A stretch of DNA of 64,000 nucleotides, taken from positions 1 through 64,000 of the forward strand of contig DDQN01000093.1 in assembly GCA_002342685.1 (NCBI GenBank). The letters are read 5' to 3'. The notes under the pieces are model-generated. The model made no database searches and was not told the DNA's origin. It saw only the letters and a program-made list of their open reading frames with translations. Below are positions 16,984 through 24,747 of the stretch, piece by piece; the first letter of the stretch is position 1; each line of letters begins with the position of its first letter. The DNA is from Vibrio sp. UBA2441. GTDB taxonomy: Bacteria > Pseudomonadota > Gammaproteobacteria > Enterobacterales > Vibrionaceae. Position numbers and translations under genes: made by a program.

Positions 16984-17259
16984 CTATAAGCTTAACTCAG
17001 CTGGAACAATCTCTACGCGCTCATCGATTTCAAGCTGATGCTGATATCCATAGCTATGCTCTTCGCATAAAGGAACCACGTATAATTGGGTAGACGTTGC
17101 AGAACGGTGTTTCACAAGAACGCCATGTTGATGCTTTTCAGTACAGTTAGTTTCGGCACAATAGCAATAGTCACTTCGATTGAAATGGTTCCAATAGCTT
17201 AGCCAATGTTCTCTGGATTTTTTGGTTAATTGTTCGTCTGATACGTTGGTAACAATCAT
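16984..17259 (-). CDS. Small Cys/His-rich hypothetical protein
   Basis: This 91-residue soluble protein has CYCAETNCTEKHQHGVLVKH near residues 32-51 and PLCEEHS near 63-69. The spacing of cysteines and histidines suggests a metal-binding, zinc-finger or HNH-like fold. No full catalytic HNH signature is visible. It is monocistronic, with a strong terminator of its own. No function can be assigned, but the terminator and metal-site-like residues support a real gene. Confidence 0.65.
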   Translation of the reverse strand: MIVTNVSDEQLTKKSREHWLSYWNHFNRSDYCYCAETNCTEKHQHGVLVKHRSATSTQLYVVPLCEEHSYGYQHQLEIDERVEIVPAELSL

Positions 17260-17393
17260 TGCGATATCCTGCTTTATAAGTTATAGCTATTTTATAATGA
17301 TTGATGAAGGAAAATTTTGAACGTTAGCTCAGTATGATGAGCAGTAAAAAGACAACAATGATTTTAATGAATTCAACCTATTATGTGTAAATA

Positions 17394-17420
17394 AAAAAGC
17401 CTGCAAAATGCAGACTTTTT
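17394..17420 (-). terminator. Terminator of ompU
   Basis: On the minus strand AAAAAGTCTGCA pairs with TGCAGGCTTTTT (one mismatch), followed by more T. It lies about 30 bases after the ompU stop. Confidence 0.8.
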
Positions 17421-17446
17421 ATAGTTAACATCAAACTTAGCAGTTA

Positions 17447-18451
17447 TTAAAAGTCGTAGCGTAGGCCAAGCGCCATTTCATCTTCTGCGTTTTCAATCAT
17501 GTTAGACTCATAAGTCATATAGGTACGGAAGTTTGGTTGGAAATAATATGTTACGTCGATAGCAAATGCTTCAGCAGAGGTTTCATCCTCAATTTCTCCT
17601 AAGCCATATGTCGCAGTAAAGACGGTTTTATCCATGGAATAACCAGCAGCCAGTTCTATACTAGTTACATCAGCATTGGATACTTCTGCATTACCGTATA
17701 GTGCGCCAAAGTAGAGATTTTCAAGCTCATAAGATGCAGCTAACATCACTTGGTTATTATCACCTTGATCCGCTAGGCCTAACCCCATCTTGAAGCCAGA
17801 ATCGATAACTGCGTAGGTTCCTGATAGAGAGTATCCATCGACTTCATTATTGGCGAACCCGTCATCTCCTTCTATTCGATCGGCAAAGCGGTAACTGGCT
17901 TTCAGTTCAACGTTATTAAATTGACCGTTGTATGCAAGCATGTTGTCCGCTGTATCGCCAGGATAAAGTTTAAAAGTCGCTTCGCCACCATGGTAGGCCA
18001 TGATATCAGTGAAATCGGTAATAATACCTAGTGCGCCACTTACCTTGCCATACGTTACTTCACCGAAATTACCACCAATACCAGCGTAGACTTTTTCAGT
18101 TTGGAAACCATTTTTTTCACTTGCATCATTCACTGACGTACCGTCTACATAAATCATCCCATCTAGTTCGTTAGATTGGAATTCGATTTCGTAGAAGCCG
18201 ATACCATAGAGTTCGTCACTGATATTAACTTTGCCAGTTAAATCTAAACGCGCACGAGACTTATCCTGAATCTCACCTTCCATTATGGACATTCGAGCCT
18301 CTGCGCGTCCGCCAATTTGTAGCGAGTTTCCATTAGCACTATAAACGGTAGTACCTTCCTGGCTGCCCGCTTGTTGGCCATCTCCGCTTGCCATTGCGCC
18401 AGTTGCCATTGTTGCTGCTGATATTGCCAGAGCTAAAATAGTTTTTTTCAT
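17447..18451 (-). CDS. ompU: OmpU-type outer membrane porin
   Basis: This is a general trimeric porin of the Vibrio OmpU family. The 334-residue precursor has a signal peptide ending near GAMA/SGDG. The beta-barrel body has stretches I recognise from OmpU: GGRAEARMSI, DELYGIGFYE, GVITDFTDIMAYHGG, DNMLAYNGQF, ENLYFGALYG and a C-terminal LGLRYDF with terminal Phe for BAM recognition. It is divergently placed from toxRS with a 589-base gap. ToxR activates ompU in V. cholerae, so control by the adjacent pair is plausible. Length is similar to known OmpU. Confidence 0.93.
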   Translation of the reverse strand: MKKTILALAISAATMATGAMASGDGQQAGSQEGTTVYSANGNSLQIGGRAEARMSIMEGEIQDKSRARLDLTGKVNISDELYGIGFYEIEFQSNELDGMIYVDGTSVNDASEKNGFQTEKVYAGIGGNFGEVTYGKVSGALGIITDFTDIMAYHGGEATFKLYPGDTADNMLAYNGQFNNVELKASYRFADRIEGDDGFANNEVDGYSLSGTYAVIDSGFKMGLGLADQGDNNQVMLAASYELENLYFGALYGNAEVSNADVTSIELAAGYSMDKTVFTATYGLGEIEDETSAEAFAIDVTYYFQPNFRTYMTYESNMIENAEDEMALGLRYDF

Positions 18452-19040
18452 GCTGCTTATTTCCTATGATTAAAATATGTTGTTATTTTTTATACAGAGT
18501 GATTGCCATTTTTGGCACTATAAAATGCAACAAGTCACGCACTATTTCTTTTATATAGTTCGTAAATATATTGCTCACTCGTCCTTATATTTAATTCTGG
18601 TATCTGACTTAGTGCTAGTGAAATAATGTAAAATATAAGCTGGTACCAATTTATTATCTGTTTGTTGTATTTATACTCTTATAAAACAATGGCATACACG
18701 TTGACGATCACGGCTGAGTTCTTGTGTTGATTATATAAAATCACGATTGCATTATATAAATATTGTAAATTAATTTGAACTGCGTCGTAATTTATGGCGC
18801 TGTAGAGGATGCTGAGAGTGAACTGATTTTAATTGTTACTTTCTATTATTGCTGTTCTAAAATCTAATTTTGCTAGATATGCTAATGGTATGGTGAGGTT
18901 TAAATGGTAAATTATAATAAACGGTACTAATCCTGTAGGTAATTATAAATAAATAATTATATTGTCATTCACCTACACTTGATTAGTTGAACAACTAACA
19001 GGTTTGACAAGTAATGTTAAATAGTGAAGGGCAATGAAAT
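18452..19040. other. ompU / toxR intergenic region
   Basis: This 589-base gap between the divergent porin and toxR is very AT-rich and has no supported gene. It must hold the ompU promoter (likely near 18480-18700) and the toxR promoter. Several TATAAA-type repeats occur (for example near 18519, 18678 and 18735), which is the sort of A/T-rich DNA ToxR binds. I could not find two properly spaced copies of a ToxR box. Its length leaves room for extended regulation or a small RNA. Confidence 0.4.
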
Positions 19041-19874
19041 ATGGATAATGATATTAAGTATTTATTAAACAACCAGTTTATATTTGACCCTAAGATGTGT
19101 TCGTTAGAGGATAATAATAGCGAGGGAGATGTCATATGGTTAGGGAATAACGAATCAAATCTGTTGCTCACGTTCATAATTAGGAAAGATAAACCCACGA
19201 GCAAGGAGCAGTTGCTCGACTTAGTATGGGAAAGTAATGGTTTTCATGTTGATGAGTCCAGCGTCATTCAGTCGATTTCTTTACTTAGAAAAGTTCTCAA
19301 TGACTCTGCAAAATCGCCTAAATTCATAAAAACAATTCCTAAGCATGGATATCAATTAATTTCTTCCGTTACATCCATAAAGCCCCAACCTATTGATAAT
19401 AGTGAGTATGATAATTCTAAAGTGGAAGGTCCATTATTAGAAAGCGAACCGAACAGTAAGCATCAAACAATGAATAGACGAAGCTTCTTCAGTTCGTCTG
19501 GTGCGAGTTCCAAAAAAGTGAGGTTCATTCTTAAGGTTGTTATTCTGATATTTACGCCTGTTTTTTCTTTTTATTATCTTTACATCAGTAATGACTCAGG
19601 TCTTGAGCTGATTGGAAGTATTGAAGAAATTCCAGTTCAGGCGGTTTCAGGGCAGAGTATGGAGGTTGGCAGAGGTGCATATATCAATCAATGTATTTAT
19701 CATTTTATTCAAGGCCCACATAAAGAAATAGAAAGAATTATAGTGAGCATAAATCCCATGAAGAGCATTACTCTTAATATAATTAATCGTGATTATATGC
19801 TTAATAAGACCATTGTGCTTATGTCAGATATAGATGAATTACCTAGTTTATGTAGCCAAGAGGTCTCGTCATGA
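19041..19874 (+). CDS. toxR: ToxR membrane-bound transcription activator
   Basis: ToxR is a one-component inner-membrane activator with a cytoplasmic DNA-binding domain and a periplasmic sensor. The 277-residue product has an OmpR-type winged helix (about residues 10-112) closely resembling V. cholerae ToxR (LGNNESNLLL, DESSVIQSISLLRKVLNDS, KSPKFIKTIPKHGYQLIS). A variable linker (113-158), one membrane helix (161-182) and a periplasmic domain with Cys218 and Cys271 follow; these match the two redox cysteines of ToxR. It overlaps toxS by four bases. The classic locus has htpG upstream, while here the upstream neighbour is ompU, so this may be a relocated or additional ToxR. Confidence 0.92.
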   Translation: MDNDIKYLLNNQFIFDPKMCSLEDNNSEGDVIWLGNNESNLLLTFIIRKDKPTSKEQLLDLVWESNGFHVDESSVIQSISLLRKVLNDSAKSPKFIKTIPKHGYQLISSVTSIKPQPIDNSEYDNSKVEGPLLESEPNSKHQTMNRRSFFSSSGASSKKVRFILKVVILIFTPVFSFYYLYISNDSGLELIGSIEEIPVQAVSGQSMEVGRGAYINQCIYHFIQGPHKEIERIIVSINPMKSITLNIINRDYMLNKTIVLMSDIDELPSLCSQEVSS

Positions 19875-20392
19875 TAAAAGAAGTAATAATAGCGTTGTTC
19901 TTTCTATTGTCAGCGTTTGGTTATAGCGTTTACCGAAACTCGGATGCGAATACAAAATTATTGCTGGTGTCTAAGAAGTGGGAGACAAGCTTTGATATCT
20001 ATCGTTCGAGAAATCAGCGAAATAATAGTAATTATCTCGAAAATATAAAACAAATTAATGTAGATAGTAAGACCAAGTTTTTGACCAACAATACTTATGT
20101 ACGAGTATCGGATATCCAGTTATTAAGTGTAAGTAATGATGAAAAGTTACTTATTCACAGCACTGATTCTGGACGATGGGAAGTGAAAGATAACTATCTT
20201 TTTATTAACCCTTTAAGCTTCAATGATTCACCTAATCGTAGCTTGTTAGATACCGATGACGAGTTGGCTAAACTAGTGCATGATTTATATATCGTTGATA
20301 GCAAAAAAGTTAGGTTAGTAGAAAGCATAAATAAAAGTACAATTTTGCTTGTTGGCGTAGATGATAGTTCAAGATTATTGTCCGCAAAATAG
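19871..20392 (+). CDS. toxS: ToxS, periplasmic effector of ToxR
   Basis: ToxS stabilises ToxR and helps bile sensing by forming a periplasmic heterodimer. The 173-residue product has one N-terminal membrane anchor (about residues 4-21) and a periplasmic domain matching ToxS at VDSKTKFLTNNTYVRVS, SGRWEVKDNYLFINP and KSTILLVGVDDSSRLL. Its ATG overlaps the toxR stop (ATGA), as in canonical toxRS, so the two are translationally coupled. Sequence is diverged from the V. cholerae protein but alignable end to end from memory. Confidence 0.9.
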   Translation: MIKEVIIALFFLLSAFGYSVYRNSDANTKLLLVSKKWETSFDIYRSRNQRNNSNYLENIKQINVDSKTKFLTNNTYVRVSDIQLLSVSNDEKLLIHSTDSGRWEVKDNYLFINPLSFNDSPNRSLLDTDDELAKLVHDLYIVDSKKVRLVESINKSTILLVGVDDSSRLLSAK

Positions 20393-20534
20393 GAATACAT
20401 GCGGCGTAAGCTAATCGACAGGGTCAAAACTGCTTCGATATACCAAATAAAATTAGCATTGTTTGTTATAATTCATTTGTTAATGCGAAGCATTCGCGTG
20501 CTTTAAGGTAGGAATGAAAGATTAGGTGGTTCAC

Positions 20535-20915
20535 TTGAAGAAATGGTTGTTATTGGGTATTGGCTGGCTCGCGACAGGTTTAGGTTTTTTAGGTGTTTTT
20601 CTACCCTTACTTCCAACCGTTCCATTTATTTTATTGGCCATGTACTGTTTTGGAAAGTCGTCACCTAAGTTTAGGTTTTGGTTGGAGAATCATAGCTTAT
20701 TAGGAGAAACCGTCGTTAGAATCAACACTAACAGAGGGCTGACGGTCCAGGAGAAAATAAAAATACTCATCTTTAGCTGGCTTTCGATTAGTCTAACTAT
20801 TCTCTTAGTATTAGATAGTACGCATGCTCGAACAATGCTCGCACTTATCTTGTTAATTGAAACATGGGTTATTCTACGTATGAAAACCTACATTCCTTTA
20901 AAAGTGGATAACTGA
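20535..20915 (+). CDS. YbaN-family (DUF454) inner membrane protein
   Basis: This small membrane protein of unknown function belongs to the DUF454/YbaN family. The product has the opening motif IGWLATGLGFLGVFLPLLPTVPFILLA and then CFGKSSPKFRFWL, with about four membrane helices. I chose TTG at 20535 because AGGTGG (20524-20529) sits five bases before it and it aligns with the short KKW-type N-terminus of the family; GTG at 20526 would add three residues. It follows toxS by about 140 bases and may be independent. Confidence 0.85.
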   Translation: MKKWLLLGIGWLATGLGFLGVFLPLLPTVPFILLAMYCFGKSSPKFRFWLENHSLLGETVVRINTNRGLTVQEKIKILIFSWLSISLTILLVLDSTHARTMLALILLIETWVILRMKTYIPLKVDN

Positions 20916-20917
20916 GG

Positions 20918-20953
20918 TAATTAACCTTGTTTGTCCTTGTACAAGGTTAATTA
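20918..20953. terminator. Bidirectional hairpin between ybaN-like and patatin genes
   Basis: TAATTAACCTTGT (20918-20930) and ACAAGGTTAATTA (20941-20953) form a perfect 13-bp stem with a 10-base loop. It lies just past the YbaN stop and ahead of the convergent lipase stop. A flanking T-tract is missing, so it could be a weak terminator or another structural element. Confidence 0.6.
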
Positions 20954-20970
20954 GCCTGAATTAAGGTTAC

Positions 20971-21831
20971 TCATTCAAAAGCGGACTGAGCAGCATTGTA
21001 ACCAAATTGAATGATTTCTTCTGCTCGGTCAAAGTCGAATGTACCGCAGAGATTTTGTGGGATATCGATAATTTTGTCCGGAGGATAAGCCGCTAATTTT
21101 TGTCGGGCAATGGTGCTTTGCATGGCATCAAAGGCTTGATTAGCTATTTCATATGCCTCAAAATTTATTTTTACTGATCCAATTATTGACGTCTGAACTT
21201 TATCTATGTAATTAGAAATCTTGTGCTGCAAGGTAGCATTGGCCTCGTGATGCGTTACTTTAATCGGTGTATTTTTTTTGAGTAATTCGCCACCTAAATT
21301 AACGGCTAAGGTAAGATCTGTTTTGTCACCAAATGTTGGTGCAATTGGAACTGGATTTAATACGCCACCATCAATTAATGGCTCTCCATCAATTTCAAAA
21401 GGAGTGAAAAAGAGAGGTAGCGAGATAGATGCACGTATCGCTTCAAACAAACTTCCAGAATTTAACCATACTTCTTTTTCTTCAGTAACATTAGCAGCGA
21501 CAGCAGTAAATGGAATTTCTAGCTGCTCTATCTGTATATCACCAATCAAATCGACAAGAGTGCTAATTATTTTGTCGCCTTTAAAAAGGCCGCTAGATTG
21601 CCATGAAAGGTCAAGCAGTCTAGCCATTGCTACACGGTCGATTGCAGTAACCCATTGTGTAAATTCATCTAATTTTCCGGCAGCATAAATGCCGCCAACT
21701 AAGGCTCCGGCTGAGCAACCCGAAATGGATTTTATCTGGTAACCATGCTCTTCAAGCCAATGGATAACACCGATGTGGGCCATTCCTCTTGCCCCACCAC
21801 TACCAAGAACTAACGATACAGTTTGCCCCAT
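20971..21831 (-). CDS. Patatin-like phospholipase (RssA type)
   Basis: This is a predicted serine lipid acyl hydrolase of the patatin family, close to RssA. The 286-residue product has the oxyanion motif GSGGARGMAHIGV near residues 10-22, nucleophile motif GCSAG near 38-42 and the DGG dyad motif (LIDGGVLNPVP) near 154. Together these give an intact Ser-Asp dyad. There is no signal peptide, so it is cytoplasmic or membrane-peripheral. It lies 51 bases downstream of a glutaredoxin gene on the same strand and could share its transcript. The natural substrate is unknown. Confidence 0.9.
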   Translation of the reverse strand: MGQTVSLVLGSGGARGMAHIGVIHWLEEHGYQIKSISGCSAGALVGGIYAAGKLDEFTQWVTAIDRVAMARLLDLSWQSSGLFKGDKIISTLVDLIGDIQIEQLEIPFTAVAANVTEEKEVWLNSGSLFEAIRASISLPLFFTPFEIDGEPLIDGGVLNPVPIAPTFGDKTDLTLAVNLGGELLKKNTPIKVTHHEANATLQHKISNYIDKVQTSIIGSVKINFEAYEIANQAFDAMQSTIARQKLAAYPPDKIIDIPQNLCGTFDFDRAEEIIQFGYNAAQSAFE

Positions 21832-21882
21832 ATTTTCTACCTTATAAAAAACCTTAGTCAGAGATAAGTTAAGCCAACTAAT

Positions 21883-22503
21883 TTAACTGGCAGCAACATC
21901 GTTATCTAGTTCTATGACGTTATCGGGAACACTGCCGAACTGATTTTCTTTTAACCATTTTTCTAACTCTTTTGTTCCGCCAATATATTTATCATTCATC
22001 CATATCTGCGGAACGGTGACAGGTGTTTTTTCACCAATGATAGCTTTGACTTCAGGAATCATTCGATAAAGAGCAGCGCTGTCTTTTACTACGTCATGGT
22101 AGTCATATTCAATGCCGGCTTTATCGAGTAGTGATTTTGCCTGTACACAGTAAGGGCAGGTAGCTTTACCATATATAATGTTGCCCTTGAGAGTATCTCT
22201 TTTAGTCCATTCCTGTATCACTGACTGAACAAGTACACCTCTGTTTAAAGCCTCTCCCTGACTGACTACCTTACCTTCAACTATAAGGATGGGTGCGTGC
22301 CATGATCCGAGCTTCAGTGGCTCCCACCAATGTGACAACCAGTCTTTTACCTCTAATTCAATAGGGATACCTTTCAATTCGTTAGCAAATGTATCTGCTA
22401 GAATATCTTTTGTTAATGTACATTCACCACAAGGTATTTTGACATTAAAAGGCCCCCAACTTCCGGCCCAGCGATAAAGGGTGATTTTTATAGGATCTGT
22501 CAT
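21883..22503 (-). CDS. Glutaredoxin-domain protein with N-terminal thioredoxin-like domain
   Basis: The product has two parts. Residues of about 110-190 form a glutaredoxin domain with the redox motif ATCPYC and the cis-Pro/TVPQIWMND and GGTKELEKWL glutathione-site motifs. The first 100 residues carry a CGECTLTKDIL motif and a WEPLKLGSWHAPILIV stretch that looks like a second thioredoxin-fold domain. It probably reduces disulfides or glutathionylated proteins in the cytoplasm. ATG at 22503 has a GGA six to eight bases upstream; an ATG at 22515 would add four residues and lacks a site. A patatin gene follows on the same strand. Confidence 0.83.
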   Translation of the reverse strand: MTDPIKITLYRWAGSWGPFNVKIPCGECTLTKDILADTFANELKGIPIELEVKDWLSHWWEPLKLGSWHAPILIVEGKVVSQGEALNRGVLVQSVIQEWTKRDTLKGNIIYGKATCPYCVQAKSLLDKAGIEYDYHDVVKDSAALYRMIPEVKAIIGEKTPVTVPQIWMNDKYIGGTKELEKWLKENQFGSVPDNVIELDNDVAAS

Positions 22504-22715
22504 GTATTTATCCATTTTTGTACATTTGTATCAGATAAGAACAAGGTAACGATAAAATTCTTTCAAATAAATAAAAAATGTCGAGTTTACGCTCGGCGCT
22601 ATTAATATTGCTTGAAAACGTGATCGTGGAGAATATCGACTATAGAATTTGTATTTAATTTTCATCAGCGTTAGGATGTCTTTTTGGCGACATGTTAATC
22701 TAAAAGGACATCATA

Positions 22716-23516
22716 TTGAAGCTGACCAGCATGAAAAAATCCCCTTTCATCCATCCATCACTGGCTATGAATTCTCCACCTTCAGACGTATTTATGAACT
22801 TCGATGCATTTAGAGAGAACACTGAAACGAGAATACACGCCCATGACTGGGGGCAGCTTCAGGTTGTTACTGGTGGTACCTTAGAATTGAATGCAGAAGG
22901 GATCCGTTTTGTCGCTCCTCCGCACCTGGCTATTTGGATACCCGCGGGTGTTAATCATTACAGCTATAATCGTAGACCATTGAATTACTGTTCCCTTAAT
23001 GTGGCTCCCTCAAAGTTGGGTGCTATGCCTGACCGAACCTGTTTGGTTAGTGTTTCCTCTATAGTATCCGCGATTATTGATGATTTTCGCAAAAGGAACG
23101 TTACGGTTGCTTCGTCTATTCCCGATCAGCGCCTGGCAAACGTTTTGTTAGACCAGCTAGCCATTAGCGAAGAGCAACAACACTTTTTACCATCGAGTAA
23201 ACACAAATTATTGGTACCCATTTTAACGGCACTAGAAGAGAACCCAATAAACAATACGTCATTGAAAGAGTGGGCAGTAGTTGTGCACACGACGGAAAGA
23301 ACGCTGGCAAGGTATTGTCAGCAAGAGCTGGGTATGAGTTTTACTGAATGGCGAATTCGATCGCGTTATCTTCATTCAATGACATTATTAAAAGCGGGGC
23401 TATCAGTTAAGGAGGTGGCATTGACCCTTGGATATCATCAAGCCAGTCCTTTTATATCGATGTTCAAAAAATATTCAGGTGAAACGCCAGAGCAATACAA
23501 AATTAGGGTGGCATAA
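22716..23516 (+). CDS. AraC-family transcriptional regulator with cupin sensor domain
   Basis: This is a 266-residue AraC/XylS regulator. An N-terminal cupin (about residues 30-105, with HAHDWGQLQVVTGG, then PPHLAIWIPAGVNHY) could bind a small ligand or metal. The C-terminal two helix-turn-helix units run from about 165 to 262 (TTERTLARYCQQELGMSFTEW and SVKEVALTLGYHQASPFISMFKKYSG). The start is TTG at 22716, with AAGGA (22704-22708) seven bases upstream; an ATG at 22731 is the alternative. Its target is not evident; it neighbours pyrC convergently and a glutaredoxin gene divergently. Confidence 0.88.
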   Translation: MKLTSMKKSPFIHPSLAMNSPPSDVFMNFDAFRENTETRIHAHDWGQLQVVTGGTLELNAEGIRFVAPPHLAIWIPAGVNHYSYNRRPLNYCSLNVAPSKLGAMPDRTCLVSVSSIVSAIIDDFRKRNVTVASSIPDQRLANVLLDQLAISEEQQHFLPSSKHKLLVPILTALEENPINNTSLKEWAVVVHTTERTLARYCQQELGMSFTEWRIRSRYLHSMTLLKAGLSVKEVALTLGYHQASPFISMFKKYSGETPEQYKIRVA

Positions 23517-23526
23517 TCTGCCACCC
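23506..23526. terminator. Hairpin between araC-type gene and pyrC
   Basis: GGGTGGCA and TGCCACCC form a perfect 8-bp stem with loop TAATC across the AraC stop codon. It lies between convergent genes and may serve both; no T-tract is present. Confidence 0.5.
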
Positions 23527-23534
23527 CAAGGGCT

Positions 23535-24563
23535 CTATTTAACGCACCACTTCATCACTTCATTGGCTTTGATTGGAACGACAGTTTGGTTTCCAAACGG
23601 CATTGTTTCGGGTACCCGCCAATCTTCTTTAACTAAGGTAATTTGGTCTTGGTTACGAGGTAAATTGTAAAATTCAGGACCGTTAAAACTAGAAAAGGCC
23701 TCTAAGTTTTCAAGTTTTCCTTCTTGTTCAAACACTTCAGCATATAATTCTATCGAAGCATGTGCAGTATATGAACCAGCACAGCCGCAGGCATTTTCTT
23801 TATTTTCTTTATTATGGGGAGCAGAGTCGGTGCCCAGAAAAAACTTTTTGGAACCGCTTGTCGCGGCATCAATTAGTGCCCGTTGGTGACTATTACGTTT
23901 TAAAATAGGCAGGCAGTAAAAGTGAGGTCGAATGCCTCCCACAAGCATATGGTTCCGGTTATAAAGAAGATGATGCGCGGTAATGGTTGCCGCTACGTTA
24001 TCGCCGGCTTTGTTTACAAAGTCTACTGCATTAGAAGTCGTAATGTGTTCAACGACAATTTTAAGGCGGCTAAAGTGTTGTACAACAGGGGCTAGAATGG
24101 TGTCCAGAAAAACCTGCTCTCTGTCAAAAATATCAACATCATTAGTTGTTACTTCACCGTGAATCAGCAATAACATACCAACTTCTTCCATTGCCTCAAG
24201 CACTGGGTATAGGTTCTGAACTGAAGTGACGCCGGAATCAGAATTAGTTGTTGCCCCAGCTGGGTACAATTTAGCAGCAACGACTTTTCCGCTTGCTTTC
24301 GCCTTACGAATCTCATCAGGTGTTGTATTATCAGTAAGATAGAGTGTCATTAAGGGCTCAAAATGAACGCTAGCATTGTGTGATATTATGCGTTCATAAT
24401 AAGCCAATGCCATTTCAGTGCTAGTGGTTGGTGGGATTGTATTGGGCATGATGATTGCCCGACCATTATAACGGCTGATATCTCGAACGGTATCGCTTAG
24501 TACGTCACCATCGCGTAGGTGAACATGCCAGTCGTCGGGTCTGGTAATAGATAATGTTGTCAT
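23535..24563 (-). CDS. pyrC: Dihydroorotase PyrC
   Basis: PyrC cyclises N-carbamoyl-aspartate to dihydroorotate in pyrimidine synthesis. The 342-residue product has DDWHVHLRDG (metal His pair) near residue 12, the carbamylated-lysine motif AAKLYPAGATTNS near 97-109, LLIHGE near 132, VVEHITT near 170 and GTDSAPH near 245. This is the full zinc-site set of class II dihydroorotases. Length matches the E. coli enzyme. It is monocistronic in this window. An AT-poor leader lies between it and the divergent MOSC gene, and nothing there shows pyrimidine attenuation. Confidence 0.96.
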   Translation of the reverse strand: MTTLSITRPDDWHVHLRDGDVLSDTVRDISRYNGRAIIMPNTIPPTTSTEMALAYYERIISHNASVHFEPLMTLYLTDNTTPDEIRKAKASGKVVAAKLYPAGATTNSDSGVTSVQNLYPVLEAMEEVGMLLLIHGEVTTNDVDIFDREQVFLDTILAPVVQHFSRLKIVVEHITTSNAVDFVNKAGDNVAATITAHHLLYNRNHMLVGGIRPHFYCLPILKRNSHQRALIDAATSGSKKFFLGTDSAPHNKENKENACGCAGSYTAHASIELYAEVFEQEGKLENLEAFSSFNGPEFYNLPRNQDQITLVKEDWRVPETMPFGNQTVVPIKANEVMKWCVK

Positions 24564-24747
24564 TGAAAGCTCCCACTTTTATGCATGAAAATTGGAGCCT
24601 AAACGGCGTTGTTATTCCTTTAAAATCATTCCGCTCAGGCGACAGGATGATAAAGGAAAATGGGACAAGATTCATCTAATTTATACCGCGACAAGTTAAA
24701 AAGAAAACGTTTGCTTAATGGCTAAAATAATAAATAGTAGGTTAATT

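Noticed and set aside
18516..18535. Sigma-54-like TTGGCAC...TGCAA sequence in the ompU-toxR gap
   Set aside because: The spacing between the GG and GC elements is 11 bases rather than 10, and it points away from ompU.
18452..19040. ToxR box (TNAAA-N5-TNAAA) in the ompU-toxR gap
   Set aside because: Several TATAAA-type motifs occur, but I could not find two copies at the right spacing, so I report only AT-rich repeats.
21278..21688. 136-codon rightward reading frame opposite the patatin gene
   Set aside because: The reverse strand encodes intact patatin motifs; this frame has none.
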